64,000 bases of DNA from Oscillospiraceae bacterium (GCA_017436785.1 JAFSCK010000014.1:1-64000), one strand, 5' to 3'. Numbered from the stretch's first letter, positions 17,701-26,287 are shown. Notes: generated from the sequence alone by a model not told the origin. A program made the numbers and translations.

Positions 17701-20700
17701 CCGGTACATGGAACAGCATGGCAGAGAAAAAGCTACCGCAGAATGGCTGGCCCGTGAATATGGCGGCGAAAGCAATCAGCCCTTTGTTGTCCGGGATGGA
17801 AGCCCGGAGCGGACAGAACTACCCTGGCCCAAGGTGCAGCGCCGCATTGCCCAGTTGATCCGGACGGAAAAATTCTATACCCAGGATGAATATGACCGTC
17901 TGGAAGATATTGACCCGGTGGCAATCCGGGAGCGGCTGGATGCTCACAAAGACAGCGATTCGCCCTTTGTCCAGCAGGTAATGCGGGATGTGGAAGCCAT
18001 TGCCCGTCAGGAACAACCAATCCCTGAAACCGAGGTGGATGAAAGTCGGTTTGCCGACGAACAGTTTGCCAGGGAAAATCTGATCCCCGGCGAAACTACC
18101 TTTGAAATCGACGGCAGAACCTTTATGGTAGATCGGGTGAACCTGGATGCCGGTTCCGTCAACTTCCAGGACATCACTTTCTCCAATGCCACGGGATTCC
18201 CTATCTTCCGCACGGAACCCATTTCCTTTGTGCGACGCCACATGGAGGAAATGGAGGAAGCGCAGACACCGGAAGAACCCTCCAAGTTTATAACGGACAC
18301 GGTTGCGGTCTATCCTGGTGAGAAGCACAATATGCCCTACGATATTGTGGTTCAAACGATCCGCACGGAAGAACCGGAGCCGCCCCAGCCGGTTCCCGAA
18401 GCAGAGAACTTCCGTATTACTGACAAGGATTTGGGTGTTGGCGGAGCAAAAGCGAAATTTCATGCCAATATCAACGCAATCAAGCTGCTGAAACATTTGG
18501 AGGAGGAAGGCAGACAGGCCACCCCGGAACAGCAGGAAGTGCTGTCCCGGTATGTGGGTTGGGGCGGTCTGGCAGATGCCTTTGACAGCAGCAAGGCCGG
18601 TTGGTCGGAAGAATACAAGCAGTTGAAAGAGCTGCTGACACCGGCTGAATACGATGCCGCCAGAGCATCCACCCTGAACGCCCACTATACCAGCCCTACG
18701 GTGATTCAGGCCATCTATGAAGCGGTTGGCAGAATGGGCTTTACCACCGGCAATATCCTGGAACCTGCCTGCGGTGTCGGCAATTTCTTTGGTATGCTGC
18801 CCCAGGAAATGTCCGGTTCCCGGCTGTACGGTGTGGAACTGGATTCCATCAGCGGGCGCATCGCCCAGCAGCTTTACCCCAAGGCGGACATTACGGTTGC
18901 TGGTTTTGAAACCACGGATCGCCGTGACTTCTATGACCTCGCCATTGGCAATGTCCCCTTTGGTCAGTACAAGGTCAATGACCGGGCTTATAACAAGCTG
19001 GGCTTCAACATCCACAACTATTTCTTCGCCAAGGCGCTGGATCAGGTTCGCCCCGGTGGTGTTGTGGCCTTTGTCACCAGCCGGTATACCATGGATTCCA
19101 AGAATCCGGAAGTCCGCAAGTATCTGACACAGCGGGCGGATCTGCTGGGAGCCATCCGTCTGCCCAATAATGCGTTCAAGGCCAATGCCGGTACGGAAGT
19201 AGTTTCCGATATTATCTTCCTCCAGAAGCGGGATCACCCAACCGTGGAAGAACCGGATTGGGTGCATACCGGACGCAATGAGCAGGGCTATGTCGTCAAC
19301 AACTATTTCCTGTCCCATCCGGAGATGGTGCTGGGCAACAGCACAGAGGAAAGCACCGCACACGGTATGGACTACACAGTGGAGCCTATCGAAGCATTGG
19401 AACTGTCCGATCAGCTGCACGATGCGGTAAAGTATATCCGTGGAACCTATCAGGAAGCGGAGCTGCCCGACCTGGGCGACGGTGAAGCTATCGACACGTC
19501 CATCCCTGCTGACCCCAATGTGAAGAACTATTCCTATACCATTGTGGATGGCGATGTGTACTACCGGGAAAACAGCCGCATGGTCAAGCCTGATCTGAAC
19601 ACCACTGCCATGGAACGGGTAAAGGGCATGGTGGAGCTGCGGGACGGTGTGCATCATCTGATCGACCTTCAGATGTGGGAGTCCGATCCTCTGGAAATCC
19701 GTCAGGAACAGCAGCGGCTCAACGATTTGTACGATGCCTTTTCTGCTAAGTTCGGCCTTATCAATGACCGGACAAATCGGCTGGCCTTCTCGGATGATTC
19801 TTCCTATTATCTGCTGTGTTCTCTGGAAGTGCTGGACGAGGACGGCAAGCTGAAGCGCAAGGCGGATATGTTCACCAAGCGAACCATCAAGCAGCACCAG
19901 GCAGTCAGCACCGTGGACACAGCCAGCGAAGCACTTGCGGTTTCCATTGCGGAAAAAGCCTGTGTGGATATGGAGTATATGTCCCGGCTCACCGGAAAAA
20001 ACACGGAGGAAATTGCCGCAGAACTGAAAGGTGTCATTTTCAAAGACCCCTCTTTCGGAAATGACCCGCTTTCCGGATGGCAGACCGCTGACGAATACCT
20101 GTCTGGCAATGTGCGCCAGAAACTAAGGGCTGCACAACGGGCCGCTGACCGTGATCCTTCTTTTGCGGGGAATGTGGAAGCCCTGAAAGCTGCCCAGCCT
20201 AAAGACCTGGATGCTTCGGAAATTGAGGTGCGTTTGGGGGCCACCTGGATTCATCCGGACTATATCCGCCAATTCATGTACGAAACCTTTGATACGCCCC
20301 GGTATCTGCGTGGGGCTATCGATGTGAAGTATTCTGCGTTCACCGCCGAATGGCAGATAACCGGTAAGACCAAAATCGGATACAACAACATTGCAGCCTA
20401 TACCACCTACGGTACAGACCGGGCAAATGCTTACCGCATCCTGGAAGATTCTCTGAATCTCCGGGATGTTCGCATTTATGACACGGTTGAGGACGCAGAT
20501 GGCAAGGAGCGCCGTGTACTGAACGCCAAGGAAACCACCCTGGCGGCGCAGAAACAGCAGGCCATCCGGGATGCGTTCAAAGACTGGATCTGGCGTGATC
20601 CGGAGCGCAGACAGGCCCTGGTACGTCAGTACAACGAGGAAATGAATAGCACCCGGCCCCGTGAATATGATGGCAGTCATATTGTTTTCTCTGGCATGAA

Positions 20701-23323
20701 CCCGGAAATCACACTGCGGGAGCATCAGAAGAATGCCATTGCCCATGTGCTTTACGGTGGAAACACCCTGCTGGCACACGAAGTGGGAGCGGGCAAGACC
20801 TTCGAGATGGTCGCCGCTGCCATGGAGAGCAAGCGGCTGGGTCTGTGCAGTAAGTCCATCTTTGTTGTGCCGAACCACCTGACCGAGCAGTGGGCATCTG
20901 AGTTCCTGCGGCTGTACCCCTCTGCCAATATTCTTGTCACCACCAAAAAGGACTTTGAAACCCATAACCGCAAAAAGTTCTGCGCCAGAATTGCCACCGG
21001 CGATTATGATGCGGTCATCATTGGACACAGCCAGTTTGAACGCATTCCCATCAGTAAGGAGCGGCAGGAGCGGCTGCTTCAGGAACAAATTTGGGAGATC
21101 ACCGAGGGTATTTCTGAGGTGGAAGCCAGCGGCGGTGAACGGTTCACCGTCAAACAGCTGGAGCGAACCAAGCGCAGTCTGGAAGCCAGACTGGAAAAGC
21201 TGCGGGCCGATCACCGGAAGGATGATGTGATTACCTTTGAGCAGCTGGGCGTTGACCGGATGTTTGTGGACGAGGCCCACAACTATAAAAATATGTTCCT
21301 CTATACAAAAATGAGGAATGTAGCCGGTCTTTCCACCACCGATGCGCAGAAATCCAGTGATATGTTTGCCAAGTGCCGGTATCTGGATGAAGTCACCGGA
21401 AGCCGGGGTATCGTCTTTGCCACCGGTACTCCCGTTTCCAACAGTATGACAGAACTGTACACCATGCAGCGGTATCTGCAATATGACCGTTTACAGCAGA
21501 TGGGCATGACCCACTTCGACTGTTGGGCATCCCGATTCGGTGAAACTGTTACCGCCCTGGAACTGGCTCCGGAGGGAACCGGCTATCGGGCAAGGACCCG
21601 GTTCAGCAAATTCTTCAATCTGCCGGAACTGATGAACCTGTTCAAAGAGGTTGCGGACATTAAAACCGCCGACCAGCTGAATCTGCCCACTCCGGAAGTG
21701 GAGTATCATACGGTTGTAGCCAAGCCTACGGAACATCAGCAGGATATGGTTGCCGCTCTGTCTGAACGAGCCGCAGAAGTCCATGCCGGTAATGTCGATC
21801 CTTCCGTCGATAATATGCTGAAAATCACCTCCGATGGCCGCAAGCTGGGGCTGGATCAGCGTATTATCAATCCGCTGCTGCCTGACCAGGAGGGCACCAA
21901 GGTCAACCAGTGTGTATCCAACATCATGCAGATATGGCGGGACGGCGAAGCTGAAAAGCTGACGCAGCTGGTATTCTGCGATATTTCCACCCCGAAAGCA
22001 GCTCCCAGCCGAAAGGTTGCCAAGGGGGTCAGTGGTAATCTTGATAATCCGGAACTTCATGCCATCGAAACCATGGTGCCGCTGCCTGATCCGGAGCCTG
22101 CTTTTACGGTATATGATGATATTCGCAGCAAGCTGATCGCCCAGGGTGTTCCCCCGGAGCAGATTGCGTTCATCCATGAAGCGAATACGGAAGTCCGGAA
22201 GAAAGAACTATTCGCCAAGGTCCGCACCGGACAGGTCCGGGTGCTGCTGGGTAGTACCTCCAAAATGGGAGCCGGTACCAATGTGCAGGATCGGCTTGTG
22301 GCGATCCATGATTTGGATTGTCCCTGGCGACCCGGTGACTTGCAGCAGCGCAAGGGCCGCATTGAACGCCAGGGCAATCAGAACGAGCTGGTCCATGTGT
22401 ACCGCTATGTAACAGAGGGCACCTTTGATGCCTACCTGTGGCAGACCGTGGAAAACAAGCAGAAATTCATCAGCCAGATTATGACCTCCAAATCCCCGGT
22501 TCGTTCCTGCGATGATGTGGATGAAACCGCACTATCCTTTGCGGAAATCAAAGCCCTGTGCGCCGGTGATCCCCGTATCAAGGAGCGCATGGATTTGGAT
22601 GTGGAAGTGGCCCGCCTGAAGCTTATGAAAGCAGACCATCAAAGCAAGCAGTTTCGTCTGGAGGACAATCTGCTGACCTATTTCCCGGAGCAGATTGAAA
22701 AGAATAAGGGATTTATCCGTGGATTGGAAGCGGATATGCGGACACTGGCGGCGCATCCCCATCCGGAGGAAGGGTTTGCCGGGATGGAAGTCCGTGGGGA
22801 CAGGCTTACTGACAAAGAGAACGCAGGTGCCGCCCTGCTGGATGCCTGCAAGGAAGTAAGGGGCAAGGAGCCGGTGCAGATCGGCAGCTATAGGGGCTTC
22901 GATATGTATGTGTCCTTTGATGCGTTCCACCAGGAATATGAATTGTCCTTGCGTGGCGAGATGACCCATAAGGCGACCCTGGGCGCAGACCCCCGTGGCA
23001 ACCTTATCCGTATCGACAATGCGCTGGGACAGATGCAGGCCCGGTTGGATGGCGTTCATGCCCAGCTGGATAACCTGCATCAGCAGCAGATGGCAGCAAA
23101 AGTCGAGGTGGGAAAACCTTTCCCATTTGAGGAGGAGCTGCGAACCAAAACAGCCCGACTGGTGCAACTGGATATGGAATTGAATATGGATGGCAGAAAG
23201 CGGAAACCTGCCCAGCGTGAAATCGCAAAGAGTGCCAGACCCTCTGTTCTGGAAAGCCTGCGCAAGCCGGTTCCCCAGCGTACCACGGAGAAAAAGCAAA
23301 AAAACCATGAGGAGGTGCTGTGA
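14702..23323 (+). CDS. Giant N6-adenine methylase / SNF2-like helicase fusion (2,873 aa)
   Basis: One uninterrupted frame encodes a DNA-processing protein typical of Tn1549/CTn elements. Residues 1-250 contain an ArdC-like opening (FHEQLMIYAQRPDATACADY). A proline/glycine/glutamate-rich linker at about 255-385 overlaps a second gene. Residues about 796-866 (LYQIGDFFEMYGEDA) resemble the MutS N-terminal mismatch-recognition domain. A methyltransferase domain lies at 1240-1510 (ILEPACGVGNFFG, catalytic-type GNVPFG near 1415). A superfamily-2 helicase follows: HEVGAGKT near 2025, DEAH in VDEAHNY near 2189, and GSTSKMGAGTNVQ and RKGRIERQG near 2517-2555. The coiled-coil-rich C-terminus ends basic. 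AAAGGAGG precedes the ATG. It may methylate and remodel ICE DNA against restriction. The activities are inferred from motifs. Confidence 0.92.
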   Translation: MPTKAQMYAQMADKMAVQLTGSWMEWTAFLTTASRLYKYPFHEQLMIYAQRPDATACADYELWNKRMGRYVRRGSTGIALLDDSGDRVRLRYVFDISDTGEREHSQRPFLWKMEADHIEPVQTMLENKFGVTGKEGLAQQLADVAAMLADEYWQDNQHDVRRIVDGSLLEEYDDLNLMLQFKSAATVSITYSLMSRCGLEPEQYFDHEDFMAIFDFNTPQAISSLGTAVSQINQQILRQIGIVIQNTEREKLQNKNHEHTDERSASHEKQPELSPDRGLSDPEPDPDQSSHEAPGQVRQDEKDLPEGASSDPVQPAAPVGEAVPAPVGDRGRSEQQIGTADAPADAGRRRNGRTEGQRSHEVGGTGEQLQGPGRGADSGGAYQQLSFELFLSEAEQISQIDQAESVSVTPSALTFPQEYIDHFLRLGSNTDDHRTVLVNELSKPKSQEHMVDFVQKIYHGANGLKIDGSNISVWFSEDGMRIARGDSARYARTAQTVPWDAVTARIGELIEQGQFATNVELTEAPSYERKRIAEQIWYVARNISEEYRDAHLTSVRGLRGGFPDETEVIASRLMEPESLETIIREFQELVTARQQGEAVLRFRHPRPEPVLDSLVGLTLPRKTFPSELTEIPQAAGFITEDEINEALSGGSNYQGSKGRIYDFYQTNPTPKDQIAFLKKEYGTGGGNNALSRCFRSDEWYDGKGIRYTKPNCAEVTLTWTKVAKRMSELMRTGRFYTPEQLAQKQALDAEKAAAKVAAEAEKATEESQPKMEPVTEEPVTETIWGYNSIKEAHPNDIVLYQIGDFFEMYGEDAAIAAEKLDLYLATRPIPTGGRVDMCGIPKHRLEQYVEQLRQAHNVTIAAVDEATGQHKPYSLEKLQPAVEAEPAQPTIREQYEKYKPVVIAAITEDTAYRNACGHSDRENAVIEGNAAVRRAILSSGDLELIQLYSDVPEFRNRLHQEVIEETQPKLHELLRPLHQDDIDDALRRWNGNMDSKRAVVRYMEQHGREKATAEWLAREYGGESNQPFVVRDGSPERTELPWPKVQRRIAQLIRTEKFYTQDEYDRLEDIDPVAIRERLDAHKDSDSPFVQQVMRDVEAIARQEQPIPETEVDESRFADEQFARENLIPGETTFEIDGRTFMVDRVNLDAGSVNFQDITFSNATGFPIFRTEPISFVRRHMEEMEEAQTPEEPSKFITDTVAVYPGEKHNMPYDIVVQTIRTEEPEPPQPVPEAENFRITDKDLGVGGAKAKFHANINAIKLLKHLEEEGRQATPEQQEVLSRYVGWGGLADAFDSSKAGWSEEYKQLKELLTPAEYDAARASTLNAHYTSPTVIQAIYEAVGRMGFTTGNILEPACGVGNFFGMLPQEMSGSRLYGVELDSISGRIAQQLYPKADITVAGFETTDRRDFYDLAIGNVPFGQYKVNDRAYNKLGFNIHNYFFAKALDQVRPGGVVAFVTSRYTMDSKNPEVRKYLTQRADLLGAIRLPNNAFKANAGTEVVSDIIFLQKRDHPTVEEPDWVHTGRNEQGYVVNNYFLSHPEMVLGNSTEESTAHGMDYTVEPIEALELSDQLHDAVKYIRGTYQEAELPDLGDGEAIDTSIPADPNVKNYSYTIVDGDVYYRENSRMVKPDLNTTAMERVKGMVELRDGVHHLIDLQMWESDPLEIRQEQQRLNDLYDAFSAKFGLINDRTNRLAFSDDSSYYLLCSLEVLDEDGKLKRKADMFTKRTIKQHQAVSTVDTASEALAVSIAEKACVDMEYMSRLTGKNTEEIAAELKGVIFKDPSFGNDPLSGWQTADEYLSGNVRQKLRAAQRAADRDPSFAGNVEALKAAQPKDLDASEIEVRLGATWIHPDYIRQFMYETFDTPRYLRGAIDVKYSAFTAEWQITGKTKIGYNNIAAYTTYGTDRANAYRILEDSLNLRDVRIYDTVEDADGKERRVLNAKETTLAAQKQQAIRDAFKDWIWRDPERRQALVRQYNEEMNSTRPREYDGSHIVFSGMNPEITLREHQKNAIAHVLYGGNTLLAHEVGAGKTFEMVAAAMESKRLGLCSKSIFVVPNHLTEQWASEFLRLYPSANILVTTKKDFETHNRKKFCARIATGDYDAVIIGHSQFERIPISKERQERLLQEQIWEITEGISEVEASGGERFTVKQLERTKRSLEARLEKLRADHRKDDVITFEQLGVDRMFVDEAHNYKNMFLYTKMRNVAGLSTTDAQKSSDMFAKCRYLDEVTGSRGIVFATGTPVSNSMTELYTMQRYLQYDRLQQMGMTHFDCWASRFGETVTALELAPEGTGYRARTRFSKFFNLPELMNLFKEVADIKTADQLNLPTPEVEYHTVVAKPTEHQQDMVAALSERAAEVHAGNVDPSVDNMLKITSDGRKLGLDQRIINPLLPDQEGTKVNQCVSNIMQIWRDGEAEKLTQLVFCDISTPKAAPSRKVAKGVSGNLDNPELHAIETMVPLPDPEPAFTVYDDIRSKLIAQGVPPEQIAFIHEANTEVRKKELFAKVRTGQVRVLLGSTSKMGAGTNVQDRLVAIHDLDCPWRPGDLQQRKGRIERQGNQNELVHVYRYVTEGTFDAYLWQTVENKQKFISQIMTSKSPVRSCDDVDETALSFAEIKALCAGDPRIKERMDLDVEVARLKLMKADHQSKQFRLEDNLLTYFPEQIEKNKGFIRGLEADMRTLAAHPHPEEGFAGMEVRGDRLTDKENAGAALLDACKEVRGKEPVQIGSYRGFDMYVSFDAFHQEYELSLRGEMTHKATLGADPRGNLIRIDNALGQMQARLDGVHAQLDNLHQQQMAAKVEVGKPFPFEEELRTKTARLVQLDMELNMDGRKRKPAQREIAKSARPSVLESLRKPVPQRTTEKKQKNHEEVL
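15501..15857 (+). CDS. TnpV family protein nested in the giant gene in another frame
   Basis: A 118-residue protein encoded wholly inside the giant methylase/helicase gene, in a different frame. Its sequence (TGDYLIPNLTLTNPPTRPLG, GKYGRMRKTYLKEHRP, DPMKWVGLANNCKAQAEELI) matches the transposon-encoded TnpV family, so it is a real gene and not a shadow. Its ATG at 15,501 has AAAGGAG eight bases upstream. The host frame over the same bases encodes a low-complexity linker rich in Pro, Gly, Glu and Arg, which shows that TnpV dictates the sequence there. Its function is unknown. Confidence 0.85.
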   Translation: MKNNLNYLQTGDYLIPNLTLTNPPTRPLGKYGRMRKTYLKEHRPILYSQLLLSEKLYPHLLEIEDAANSRLELLMPRLMQAAGVTEELKASDPMKWVGLANNCKAQAEELILAELINS

Positions 23324-23324
23324 T

Positions 23325-23816
23325 ATGAAAGAGATACCTGTTTACAAGTATCCCGGTGCTTACGCCGACGAGCATGACGAACTTCCTGCCTACCGTGCAT
23401 CCACCAAGGCCAATATCGCTTGCAAGGAAGCCATTGAAGCAGCTATTCGTGACCACTACCGGGATAATCGGCTGGATGCCGATGCAACCAAGCAGGTGAT
23501 CGACAGGTTCGGCTATGACCGGGTATGCCATGTGCTTGCCGTTACGATTCGACATAAGGATTGGGACGGGCGTATTTCTCCTTCCAGCAAAGCCTGGGCG
23601 CAGACAGTCCCGGTGATGGAGAACCCGGATGGTTGGGGAACGGACCGGAACCGCTATTTTGTGGTGAACAGTCACCCCGGCCTGACGGACCTTTTTCTGT
23701 CCCAGGTTCGCAAGGAAAAGGAACGGGAGAAAAAGCCCTCTGTGATCGGACAGCTGAAAGCGGCTCCGGATGCGGCAAAGGGCACCGCTGCCCGCAAACT
23801 GACCCAGGAGCGATAA
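23325..23816 (+). CDS. DUF3849 domain protein
   Basis: A 163-residue protein with the family signature YRASTKANIACKEAIEAAI, DHYRDNRLDADA and IRHKDWDGRISPSSKAW, ending in a lysine/arginine-rich tail. DUF3849 proteins regularly follow the large helicase in CTn elements, and no biochemical function is known to me. The ATG at 23,325 follows GAGGAGG by nine bases, and the stop of the giant gene lies one base before it. The same frame is open upstream within the giant gene, but that is a shadow. It precedes mobC by 4 bp, which suggests co-expression with the mobilisation genes. Confidence 0.82.
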   Translation: MKEIPVYKYPGAYADEHDELPAYRASTKANIACKEAIEAAIRDHYRDNRLDADATKQVIDRFGYDRVCHVLAVTIRHKDWDGRISPSSKAWAQTVPVMENPDGWGTDRNRYFVVNSHPGLTDLFLSQVRKEKEREKKPSVIGQLKAAPDAAKGTAARKLTQER

Positions 23817-23820
23817 GGCA

Positions 23821-24162
23821 ATGGCAGCGAACAGAACCCGTGATGTGCAGCTGAATTTCCGTGTGTCCAAGTATGAGCTGGAACTGATCAAAAAAAAGAT
23901 GTCCCAAGTTGGGACAAAAAATCGGGAAGCCTATCTAAGAAAGATGGCCATTGACGGGATCGTGGTCAATCTGGAAATACCGGAAATGAAGGAGTTGCTG
24001 TCCCTGATGCGCTACACCAGTAACAATATCAATCAGCTGACCCGCCGAGTGCATGAAACCGGGCGTATTTACGATGCGGATTTGGAGGATATACTCCAAA
24101 AACAGGATGCCCTCTGGAATGGGCTGAAAGAGATACTGACCCAGCTGGGAAAGATTTCGTAA
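23821..24162 (+). CDS. mobC: MobC-family relaxosome accessory protein
   Basis: A 113-residue protein that helps the relaxase melt and nick oriT. The N-terminal ribbon-helix-helix-like segment (VQLNFRVSKYELELIKKKM) binds DNA, and the MobC signature LSLMRYTSNNINQLTRRVHE follows near residues 58-77, with a C-terminal helix. Length and motif order fit the family. It starts 4 bp after DUF3849 and has GGAG upstream. The relaxase gene lies 2.1 kb further on, split from mobC by the AbiE operon and CD1845, and the oriT-like cluster lies beyond the relaxase. Confidence 0.88.
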   Translation: MAANRTRDVQLNFRVSKYELELIKKKMSQVGTKNREAYLRKMAIDGIVVNLEIPEMKELLSLMRYTSNNINQLTRRVHETGRIYDADLEDILQKQDALWNGLKEILTQLGKIS

Positions 24163-24183
24163 CAGGGATATAAACCCCATTCA

Positions 24184-24230
24184 GCGGAGGGAGAAACGGT
24201 GTTTGCGCCGTCGCTCCCTCCGCCTTTTCT
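24184..24230 (+). terminator. Strong terminator after mobC
   Basis: GCGGAGGGAG (24184-24193) pairs perfectly with CTCCCTCCGC (24214-24223). A smaller ACGG/CCGT stem lies in the loop, and CTTTTCTTTT follows. This closes the helicase-mobC transcription unit. Confidence 0.9.
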
Positions 24231-24317
24231 TTTTGCCCTGCCGCATCCTTGGTTTTAGGCCCAAAGTGCTGTATAAATAAAGTAAGAAAACAACTGACCG
24301 TCACAAGGAGGTTCCCT

Positions 24318-24599
24318 ATGAAAGTGATTTTGAAGATATTGACTGCCCCTGTTGTTCTGGTCCTGACTCTGTTTGTCTGGCTCTGTTCCGCCATCCTGTA
24401 TTGCTCCGCTTTCGTGTTTGGGCTGGCAGGCACATTGGTTGGAATACTGGCCCTGCTGGTGTTGCTCTCCGGCAATCTTACCAATGCCCTGATCCTGGCG
24501 GTGATCGCATTCCTGGTCAGTCCGGTGGGTATCCCCATGGCAGCTGCGTGGCTGCTGGGCAAGATGCAGGATCTGCGGTATGTAATCCAGTCCATCTGA
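24318..24599 (+). CDS. CD1845 family small membrane protein
   Basis: A 93-residue hydrophobic protein with three predicted membrane segments: about 7-30 (APVVLVLTLFVWLCSAILYC), 35-52 and 55-80. It ends in a short basic tail (LGKMQDLRYVIQSI). It matches the CD1845 family, a small membrane protein conserved in clostridial conjugative elements with unknown function. The ATG at 24,318 has AAGGAGG eight bases upstream. It lies between two terminators and therefore forms its own short transcription unit. Confidence 0.85.
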   Translation: MKVILKILTAPVVLVLTLFVWLCSAILYCSAFVFGLAGTLVGILALLVLLSGNLTNALILAVIAFLVSPVGIPMAAAWLLGKMQDLRYVIQSI

Positions 24600-24616
24600 A
24601 TAACAAACCAAGCTGG

Positions 24617-24646
24617 ACAGCCGGGGCAAATGCTCCGGCTGTTTCT
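24617..24646 (+). terminator. Terminator after the CD1845 gene
   Basis: ACAGCCGG (24617-24624) pairs with CCGGCTGT (24635-24642), extended by three inner pairs including one G-U, followed by TTTCTG. It separates CD1845 from the AbiE promoter. Confidence 0.65.
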
Positions 24647-24701
24647 GCGGTCAGCTCATAAAATTTCATTGGTTGGACATACTATTATCTGAAAATATCC
24701 G

Positions 24702-24748
24702 TTTACATTTGCTCTGCAATATGCTATATTGTGTAGAGCGAATGTAAA
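24702..24748 (+). promoter_or_regulatory. Promoter embedded in a 47-bp inverted repeat controlling abiEi-abiEii
   Basis: A sigma-A-type promoter is visible: TTTACA (24702-24707), a 17-bp spacer and TATATT (24725-24730). The whole promoter lies inside an imperfect palindrome whose arms read TTTACATTTGCTCT and, reversed, TTTACATTCGCTCT (to 24748). Antitoxins of the AbiEi family are known to repress their own promoter by binding inverted repeats, so this is the likely operator. The arms cover the -35 box and the region just downstream of the -10 box. Confidence 0.8.
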
Positions 24749-24772
24749 GGTTGCTTTGGGAGGTGTGTCGCC

Positions 24773-25369
24773 GTGGATCAGATATGGAATCGTATCGAGG
24801 AAGCTGCCAAAGGGAATAACGGTTTTATCCAGACTGCCCAGGTAGAAGAACTGGGGATCAGCAGGCCCATGCTGAAAAAGTATTCTGATGCCGGTAAGCT
24901 GGAGCGCATCCGCAAAGGGCTGTATATTCTGGCCGGTGAAATTGCAGATGAATATGCGCTGCTGCAAGTCAGAAGCAAATTCGCTGTATTCTCCTACGGA
25001 ACGGCATTGTATTTATGGGGGCTTTCTGATCGGGTACCCCATGTATATGATATTACCCTGCCCAGGGGCGCGAACATCAATTCTTTGAAAAAGGATGTTT
25101 CCAATCTCCGCTGTCATTATGTGCAGCAGGACATCTATGACCTGGGGATAACAGAGGTCCAGTCTCCGCAGGGGGCTATGGTTAAAGTCTATGACCGGGA
25201 GCGGTGTATCTGTGACTTGATCCGGGATAAGGGTCAGGTGGATATGCAGCTTTACACCCAGGCAATAAAAGACTATTTCAAATCCAAGCCCAATAACCGA
25301 AAGCTGCTCAAGTATGGCAGAAAGTTCGGTATCGAAGAAAAAATCAGAACCTATATGGAGGTGCTATAA
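24773..25369 (+). CDS. abiEi: AbiEi-family antitoxin / autorepressor
   Basis: A 198-residue protein. An N-terminal winged-helix segment (GFIQTAQVEELGISRPMLKK) is followed by the family region RIRKGLYILAG and a C-terminal domain with YGTALYLWGLSD, VYDRERCICDLIRDK and basic residues. In type IV AbiE systems this partner neutralises the AbiEii nucleotidyltransferase and represses the operon. The GTG start follows GGGAGG by about ten bases. Transcription should begin inside the palindrome at 24,702-24,748. The stop overlaps the toxin start as TAATG, which implies coupled translation. The pair may stabilise the ICE or block phage infection. Confidence 0.9.
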   Translation: MDQIWNRIEEAAKGNNGFIQTAQVEELGISRPMLKKYSDAGKLERIRKGLYILAGEIADEYALLQVRSKFAVFSYGTALYLWGLSDRVPHVYDITLPRGANINSLKKDVSNLRCHYVQQDIYDLGITEVQSPQGAMVKVYDRERCICDLIRDKGQVDMQLYTQAIKDYFKSKPNNRKLLKYGRKFGIEEKIRTYMEVL

Positions 25370-26208
25370 TGAAAACACCTGAACAGTTAAAAGGCTCCAT
25401 TCGCAGCATGGCAGCGAAGAAAAATCTTCGTGCCCAGGAAGTGCTGCAAATGTTCCTGTTTGAACGCATTTTGGAGCGGCTGGCCGCATCCAAATATCAG
25501 AATAACTTCATCCTGAAAGGCGGTCTGCTGATTTCGTCCATGATCGGAATTAGTGAGCGCACTACGATGGATATGGACACAACCGTTCGCGGCATCCAGA
25601 TGGAAGAAGATGAAATTGTTGCTGCGGTAAATGAAATACTGTCCATTGATGTTGGCGATGGTATTGCCTTTGAATATAAAGGTATTGAGCCGATCCGGGA
25701 AGAAGATGCCTACAATAATTTCCGCGTACATCTGCGGGCGAAGTACGGCAAAATCGACAGCCCCATGAAGATCGATGTTACTACCGGAGATGTGATTACG
25801 CCTGCTGCAATCCAGTATGATTTCCCTATGCTCTTTGATGATAAGACAGTTTCGGTCATGGCCTATACACTGGAAACCGTGCTGGCTGAAAAGTACGAAA
25901 CGATTATCCGCCGAAACATCGGAACCACCAGAGCCAGAGATTTTTATGACCTGCATACCCTGTACCGGAGTCGCAAGCATGAGATCCGCCCGGAGATTCT
26001 GAAAGCGGCAGTATCACACACGGCACAGAAGCGGGACTCTGTTGAGGACATCCATGACTGGGAAGACATTCTGACAGACATCCGTGAGGAACCGGCGCTG
26101 TATCAGCTGTGGGACAACTATGTGGCAGATAACAAATACATTGGAGAGCTTGCCTTCCATGAGGTGATGGACACCGTGGAGGAAGTAGCAAAGCTGTTGG
26201 ATTTCTAA
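25369..26208 (+). CDS. abiEii: AbiEii/AbiGii-family nucleotidyltransferase toxin
   Basis: A 279-residue toxin of the DNA-polymerase-beta-like nucleotidyltransferase fold. The core appears as LKGGLLISSMIG followed by TTMDMDTTVRG, the expected G-G and D-x-D elements near residues 48-72. Further on, KIDVTTGD and the basic ETVLAEKYETIIRRN segment complete the family pattern. Relatives modify tRNA or other RNA and arrest growth, which gives phage abortive infection or element maintenance. The start overlaps the antitoxin stop. Nothing suggests inactivation. A terminator follows 28 bp after the stop. Confidence 0.9.
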   Translation: MKTPEQLKGSIRSMAAKKNLRAQEVLQMFLFERILERLAASKYQNNFILKGGLLISSMIGISERTTMDMDTTVRGIQMEEDEIVAAVNEILSIDVGDGIAFEYKGIEPIREEDAYNNFRVHLRAKYGKIDSPMKIDVTTGDVITPAAIQYDFPMLFDDKTVSVMAYTLETVLAEKYETIIRRNIGTTRARDFYDLHTLYRSRKHEIRPEILKAAVSHTAQKRDSVEDIHDWEDILTDIREEPALYQLWDNYVADNKYIGELAFHEVMDTVEEVAKLLDF

Positions 26209-26235
26209 ATCCGCAGTTACAATATCATAAACACC

Positions 26236-26266
26236 AAGGGGCAGCTGTTATGGCTGCTCCTTTTTC
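26236..26266 (+). terminator. Terminator after the AbiE operon
   Basis: AAGGGGCAGC (26236-26245) pairs with GCTGCTCCTT (26253-26262) with one G-U pair and a 7-nt loop, and three further T follow the 3' arm. It lies 19 bases before the relaxase ribosome site. Confidence 0.85.
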
Positions 26267-26287
26267 ATTGGAAGGGAGGGAAACATC

